A stretch of DNA of 46,860 nt from Paracoccaceae bacterium (GTDB lineage Bacteria > Pseudomonadota > Alphaproteobacteria > Rhodobacterales > Rhodobacteraceae). The notes beneath the pieces are model-generated. The model ran no database searches and was not told the DNA's origin. It saw only the letters and a program-made list of their open reading frames with translations. Both the position numbers and the translations under genes were made by a program. Shown piece by piece: positions 43,269 through 46,860 of the stretch (position 1 is the first letter of the stretch; each line of letters starts with the position of its first letter). The stretch lies in assembly GCA_019429405.1 (NCBI GenBank), contig JAHYIZ010000021.1:1-46860 (forward strand), read 5' to 3'.

Positions 43269-44143
43269 ACCCGCCCCCCCTTTCGCCCGGCGCCTTTGCG
43301 CCCCCGAATGCCGCCGAGCTTGCCGTGATCGCACGGCTGTTGCACGAAGGCGCGGGCATTGTGATCGGCGATGGCAAGGCCAGCATGGTGCAGTCGCGTC
43401 TGGCAAAACGGCTGCGTGCGCTGGGCCTGAGCGACTATCGCAGCTACCTCGCGCTGCTCGAGACCCCGGCAGGTGCCGACGAGCGCGGCCGCATGCTGTC
43501 TGCGCTCACCACCAATGTCACACATTTTTTTCGCGAAAATCACCACTTCGAGCTGCTGCGCACCAAGGTTCTGCCGCCGTTGCTTGCCCGCGCACGCGCC
43601 GGCGGCAAGGTGCGGATCTGGTCGGCGGGCTGTTCCAGCGGGCAGGAGCCCTATTCGATCGCGATGGTGCTTTGCGATCTCGCCGACGACATCGCGCGCC
43701 TCGACATTCGAATTCTGGCCACCGATATCGACCCTGAAATGACCGCCCGCGGACGCGACGCACGTTATGACGCGGCTTCGTGCGAAACCATTCCTGCGGC
43801 GCTAGCCAAACGCTTTCTCACGCATGACGGCGATGGCGCCAGACTGTGCGACCCCGCGCGCAGCCTTGTGACCTTTCGCGAACTGAACCTGCACAGTACC
43901 TGGCCGATGCAGGGCCGCTTCGACATCATCTTTTGTCGCAACGTGGCGATCTACTTTGACAAGGTTGCACAAGAGACGCTCTGGCACCGGTTCGAAGCCA
44001 CGTTGAATCCGGGCGGGTGGCTCTTTCTTGGCCACTCGGAACGCCTGCCAGCTGACGCCGCCACATGCCTCGTCACTGCGGGCATTACCAGCTATCACCT
44101 CCCCTTTCCGGGGCAGGGCACGGAGACCCTGCAATGGCGCTAA
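43265..44143 (+). CDS. cheR: Chemotaxis protein methyltransferase CheR
   Basis: S-adenosylmethionine-dependent enzyme that methylates glutamates on chemoreceptors for adaptation. The 292 residues have an N-terminal helical domain, the VTHFFRENHHFE motif, the SAM-binding WSAGCSSGQEPYS, the ATDIDPEM acidic loop, and FCRNVAIYFD near the C-terminal end. The start overlaps cheW. A receptor ending in a WxxF tether at the right edge of the window is a likely partner. Its 3' end overlaps the second cheY by about 10 bp. Confidence 0.95.
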   Translation: MNPPPLSPGAFAPPNAAELAVIARLLHEGAGIVIGDGKASMVQSRLAKRLRALGLSDYRSYLALLETPAGADERGRMLSALTTNVTHFFRENHHFELLRTKVLPPLLARARAGGKVRIWSAGCSSGQEPYSIAMVLCDLADDIARLDIRILATDIDPEMTARGRDARYDAASCETIPAALAKRFLTHDGDGARLCDPARSLVTFRELNLHSTWPMQGRFDIIFCRNVAIYFDKVAQETLWHRFEATLNPGGWLFLGHSERLPADAATCLVTAGITSYHLPFPGQGTETLQWR

Positions 44144-44520
44144 GGGACCAGTTGCGCGTTTTGGTTGTGGATGACATGTCCACCAGCCGGGGTCTGATCA
44201 TGCAGGCACTCGACGCCATGGGTCTCCGGCAAGTCGGGTACGCGATCGACGGTCCAGGGGCCCTTGCGGCGATCGCCAAAAGCCCCGTGCATCTGGTGAT
44301 TTCAGACTACAACATGCCCGGGATGGACGGCTTGCAGCTGTTGCACGCACTGCGCACCGACCCGCGCAGCCGCGGCGTCGGATTCATCTTGATCACCGGA
44401 CGCGCCGACCGCGACATCATTGAGACCGGGCGCAAGCTTGGCATGAACAATTTTCTGCGCAAGCCGTTTGCGCCGCAGGATCTGCGGACCTGCATCGAAG
44501 CGGTGGTGGGCAGGCTATGA
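44134..44520 (+). CDS. cheY: Chemotaxis response regulator CheY (second copy)
   Basis: Single receiver domain of 128 residues. The acidic pair is D13 D14, the phosphorylation site D58 (VISDYNMPGMDG), the conserved Thr/Arg region is ILITGRAD and the Lys is in FLRKPF. The ATG at 44134 overlaps the cheR end by 10 bp; the open frame further upstream is within cheR. Compared with the first cheY it keeps the NMPGMDGLQLL loop closer to classic motor-binding CheY. R. sphaeroides CheOp1 has the same two-cheY arrangement. The stop overlaps the next gene by 4 bp. Confidence 0.93.
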   Translation: MALRDQLRVLVVDDMSTSRGLIMQALDAMGLRQVGYAIDGPGALAAIAKSPVHLVISDYNMPGMDGLQLLHALRTDPRSRGVGFILITGRADRDIIETGRKLGMNNFLRKPFAPQDLRTCIEAVVGRL

Positions 44521-44906
44521 ATGCACCATCAGCCGAGTGCGCGCACACAGCGCCCGAAATCGCGCTTGGCACCTTGACCGCGCGGGTTGCGCAGGAACTT
44601 CAAAGTCTCGCAACCCTTTCTGCCAAGCTGCAACTGGCGCTGTCACTCTGCTCGTTCGCCGGGCACACGGATGCCGAGGCGATTCGCGGCTTGCAGGGGA
44701 TCGACCGCGTCACCCAGTCGCTCGAAGATCTCGCGCGCCTTGTCCATGCCCTCGCCTTGCGGCTTCCCGAAAATCTGAGCGCGCCCGCAGCGCCACTGCT
44801 TGCCAGCCTGCAATTGCACGAATTGCTTGCGCGCATAGGCTCCACGGCGCCCTACCCCGGGGTCACCGTGCCAGAGATGGAAGCCGGCGACATCTTGTGG
44901 TTCTGA
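44517..44906 (+). CDS. Uncharacterised protein at the end of the chemotaxis operon
   Basis: A 129-residue protein I do not recognise. It starts with an ATG overlapping the second cheY (ATGA), so it is almost certainly cotranslated with the chemotaxis genes. From about 17 to 100 it looks entirely helical, with two long Leu/Ala-rich stretches (LTARVAQELQSLATLSAKLQ and LEDLARLVHALALRL). The final 25 residues are mixed. No signal peptide, membrane helix or enzyme motif is seen. A helical bundle that binds a receiver, in the manner of CheZ or a histidine phosphotransferase, is possible, but no clear phospho-histidine motif is visible. Confidence 0.7.
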   Translation: MNAPSAECAHTAPEIALGTLTARVAQELQSLATLSAKLQLALSLCSFAGHTDAEAIRGLQGIDRVTQSLEDLARLVHALALRLPENLSAPAAPLLASLQLHELLARIGSTAPYPGVTVPEMEAGDILWF

Positions 44907-44947
44907 TCAAAGGCGATCGGACCTCTGGTCCATCCCGCGCGCATGGC

Positions 44948-45478
44948 TCAAAAAAGCTCGACGTCATTGCCGCGCGCCGGACCGGGCAAGCGTTTCTCGA
45001 GTTGCGCCGAGGTCAGGACCCGTTGCCGGGCACGCCCCGATTCCGGCCAGAACTCGACCCTGCGCGCGTGCATACCGCCGAGGGACGCACCGACACAAGC
45101 GATGCCTTCCTTGTGCAGAAACGCGCGTATGAATTCGCCGTTCTTGGCACCAATGTCAGTTAAACCCGCAATCATGCGCGCGCCCCCGAAAACTTTTGCC
45201 TTGAGCCGGGGCCGCTGCGCACCCTGCTTGATCAGATCATTGATTAGAAGCTCCATCGCATTGATGCCAAAACTGGCCGCCTGCACACCGACCGAGCCCC
45301 CGTCGGGAAGCAGAAAGTGATTCATGCCGCCGAGCCGCGCTTCGGTGTCGAACAGGCAACTGGCAACACAAGAGCCCAGAATGGTAGAAATCGACCCGCC
45401 GCGACCATCGCCTGTCAGATATTCGCCCTGCGCGATGTGCCGTGAAAGTTCCGACATACACACCCGGCGATCGTTCAC
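44948..45478 (-). CDS. cheD: Chemoreceptor glutamine deamidase CheD
   Basis: Deamidates receptor glutamines to glutamates, creating sites for CheR. The 176 residues hold the catalytic Cys in STILGSCVASCLFD and the His in GGMNHFLLPDGG. Next come the conserved KAKVFGGARMIAGLTDIGAKN stretch (positions about 93-113) and GASLGGMHARRVEFWPESG. Length fits the family. The start ATG overlaps the cheB stop by 4 bp; an inner ATG at 45457 is also possible. It converges on the uncharacterised che gene with a 41-bp gap. CheD often interacts with CheC, but no cheC is in the window. Confidence 0.95.
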   Translation of the reverse strand: MNDRRVCMSELSRHIAQGEYLTGDGRGGSISTILGSCVASCLFDTEARLGGMNHFLLPDGGSVGVQAASFGINAMELLINDLIKQGAQRPRLKAKVFGGARMIAGLTDIGAKNGEFIRAFLHKEGIACVGASLGGMHARRVEFWPESGRARQRVLTSAQLEKRLPGPARGNDVELF

Positions 45479-46518
45479 GTTGGCCCCCCCCGCCCGTGCT
45501 CTGGCGTCGCCGCACCGGTTACGGCCAGTATGCGGGCGGCCATATCGTTGAGCGGGACTGCCGCAGAGGCAGCGCCGAGCTCGATTGCGGCGCGCGGCAT
45601 CCCGAACACTACGGAACTCGCTTCATCCTGTGCCAGGCATTCCGCACCTTCGCGGCGCATGCGCAGCATCGCCGCAGAACCGTCACGACCCATCCCGGTG
45701 AGCAATACGCACAGACAACGGGATGCTATCGGCAGAGCCGAATCGAAGAGCACATCGACCGAGGGGCGATGGCCGTTCACCTTGTCGGATGCGACCAGAC
45801 GACAGTGCGGCGCGGCCTCGCCGCTTAGCGCAAGGTGGTGCCCGCCGCCAGGCGCCAGATAGACGTGCCCCGGCGCGATCGGGGCACCCGCTTCGGCCAA
45901 TGCCACCTGCGGGGCGAATTTCTGCGCCAGCCGCGCCGCAAAGTTTGCCAGAAAACTCGCAGGCATGTGCTGCGTGATCAGCGTGGGCGGGCACAATGCG
46001 GGATAGCCCGACAAAACGGTCTCAATCGCGTCAACCCCCCCGGTGGAGGACCCGATCAGTACGAATCGCCCGTTCCACTGAAACCTCTGCGGCGGCGGCG
46101 AAGCTTGCCTTGCCGCGCGGCCGCGCAAACTGGCCCTGGCGGCCATTGCGATGGTGTCGGCAAGCCCCGAAAAGCTCGCCGCGAGATCACCGCCGTCAGC
46201 CTTTCCGACGCAATCGACTGCCCCGAGCGAAAGCGCCTCCAGTGCCGCGGCGCTGCCGCGTTGCGTCAGCGTGGACACCATCACCACAGGCATCGGCCGC
46301 AGACGCATCAGCTTTTCGAGAAAGGCGATGCCATCCATGCGCGGCATCTCGACGTCAAGCGTCAGCACATCAGGATTGAGCGACTTGATCATTTCGCGCG
46401 CAATGAAAGGGTCCGACGCCTCGCCCACCACGACCATTCGCGGGTCGCTGTCGACGCGCGCGCGGATCATCCGGCGTATGGTAGGCGAATCATCAACGAT
46501 CAGAACACGAATGGTCAC
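45475..46518 (-). CDS. cheB: Protein-glutamate methylesterase CheB
   Basis: Removes methyl groups from chemoreceptors after activation by CheA, resetting the array. The 347-residue protein has an N-terminal receiver (D9 D10, phosphorylation site D55 in LTLDVEMPR). The C-terminal esterase domain has its catalytic triad in GSSTGGVDA (Ser), ITQHMPASF (His) and TGMGRDGS (Asp). The linker is of usual length. It is upstream of cheD and 51 bp after the receptor gene. A short run of C's near the 3' end (about 45484-45491) codes for the last glycines. Confidence 0.96.
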   Translation of the reverse strand: MTIRVLIVDDSPTIRRMIRARVDSDPRMVVVGEASDPFIAREMIKSLNPDVLTLDVEMPRMDGIAFLEKLMRLRPMPVVMVSTLTQRGSAAALEALSLGAVDCVGKADGGDLAASFSGLADTIAMAARASLRGRAARQASPPPQRFQWNGRFVLIGSSTGGVDAIETVLSGYPALCPPTLITQHMPASFLANFAARLAQKFAPQVALAEAGAPIAPGHVYLAPGGGHHLALSGEAAPHCRLVASDKVNGHRPSVDVLFDSALPIASRCLCVLLTGMGRDGSAAMLRMRREGAECLAQDEASSVVFGMPRAAIELGAASAAVPLNDMAARILAVTGAATPEHGRGGPT

Positions 46519-46569
46519 TCTATCTGCCTCCGGCGCGAAAGATCCCCGGATGGATGCCTTGGCAAGACC

Positions 46570-46860
46570 TCAAAATTCCGCCCATCCATCATCCGGCAAT
46601 GCACCTTGCGCGACCGAAAGGGTGGCCGCACCTGCAGATGCCTGCACACGCAGGGTTCGCGAACGCGCTTGCGGCAAGGCGGCAGCGGCATGAAGCGCCG
46701 CACTTCGAGATGAGGGACTCCGGGTGCGGAACCGGGCGGTCGTTTCTGCCAGCGCGACCGCGCCGCGCGTCAGGGCGTGGCTTGCAGCGGTCGTTTGTTC
46801 AAACATGGCCGCGTTTTGCTGAGTCACCTGATCAAGCTGGTTTACGGCGGTGTTGGTCTC
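46570..46860 (-). CDS. Methyl-accepting chemotaxis protein, C-terminal part only
   Basis: Chemoreceptor whose gene continues past the window edge; only the last 96 residues are visible. The end of the signalling coiled coil is recognised by VNQLDQVTQQNAAMFEQTTA and ASHALTRGAVALAETTARF, the typical tail of the MCP signal domain. The protein then runs through a variable Ala/Arg-rich linker and ends in WAEF, which matches the WxxF form of the pentapeptide that tethers CheR and CheB in other bacteria. The sensory domain, and so the ligand, cannot be judged. The gene lies upstream of cheB on the same strand. Confidence 0.9.
   Translation of the reverse strand, partial: ETNTAVNQLDQVTQQNAAMFEQTTAASHALTRGAVALAETTARFRTRSPSSRSAALHAAAALPQARSRTLRVQASAGAATLSVAQGALPDDGWAEF

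Noticed and set aside
1-46860. CRISPR array, tRNA, rRNA, prophage or insertion sequence
   Set aside because: No regularly spaced direct repeats, cloverleaf genes, transposase, integrase or phage structural genes were seen anywhere in the window.

Overview
This window looks like a chromosomal segment of an alphaproteobacterium of the family Rhodobacteraceae (Rhodobacter/Roseobacter lineage). The evidence is the high GC content, the gene order, which I recognise from that family (pyrC-pyrE-dnaB-alr-mlaEF-radA-cvpA-purF, yajC-secDF-Mth938-ccmABCDG, aglR/aglEFGAK, a CheOp1-like chemotaxis cluster), and an extragenic repeat built on an ATATCCCC core. I cannot name the genus. No rRNA, tRNA, CRISPR array, prophage, transposase or integrase was found. 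Coding density is very high; the longest gap between genes is about 285 bp (5905-6189) and is described below.

Layout. (1) 1-10054, plus strand: nucleotide synthesis and housekeeping genes. These are pyrC (truncated by the window edge), pyrE, dnaB, alr, an MlaE/MlaF lipid-transport pair, radA, cvpA, purF and a small DUF1801 gene. (2) 10058-10934, minus: zapA and a coiled-coil partner gene, divergent from tkt. (3) 11142-15940, plus: transketolase, a DMT exporter and two tandem LpxL-like acyltransferases. (4) A secreted DUF1223 protein (minus) and divergent acnA (plus). (5) 19727-25852, minus: one compact operon yajC-secD-secF-Mth938-like-ccmA-ccmB-ccmC-ccmD-ccmG, covering Sec export and cytochrome c maturation. 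It includes the 53-residue ccmD. (6) 25943-28243, minus: a Ton energy-transduction unit exbB-exbD-exbD-tonB. (7) 28317-29864, minus: a non-pyrrolysine MttB-family methyltransferase standing alone. (8) 29952-39842: the alpha-glucoside locus. aglE-aglF-aglG-aglA-aglK run on the minus strand, and aglR-bglA-glk diverge on the plus strand. LacI-type operators lie in the shared regulatory region, and a strong terminator sits between aglE and aglF. (9) 39950-46860: chemotaxis. STAS-cheY-cheA-cheW-cheR-cheY-orf (plus) converges on cheD, cheB and an MCP cut by the window edge (minus).

How the parts work together. The agl locus makes a complete route: binding protein, two permeases and an ATPase import a glucoside, AglA or BglA releases glucose, Glk phosphorylates it, and AglR probably shuts both transcription units when sugar is absent. 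The chemotaxis block has kinase, scaffold, two response regulators, methyltransferase, methylesterase, deamidase and a receptor that ends in a WxxF tether. The Sec/Ccm operon joins preprotein export to haem delivery for c-type cytochromes.

Most of the window is ordinary core genome. The points most worth a second look are the orphan MttB homologue beside a Ton system, the inverted repeat family around pyrE and radA, an unassigned operator at acnA, the unassigned gene and the STAS protein without a phospho-acceptor serine in the chemotaxis operon, a 10-G tract inside tonB, and a low-GC patch inside aglA.
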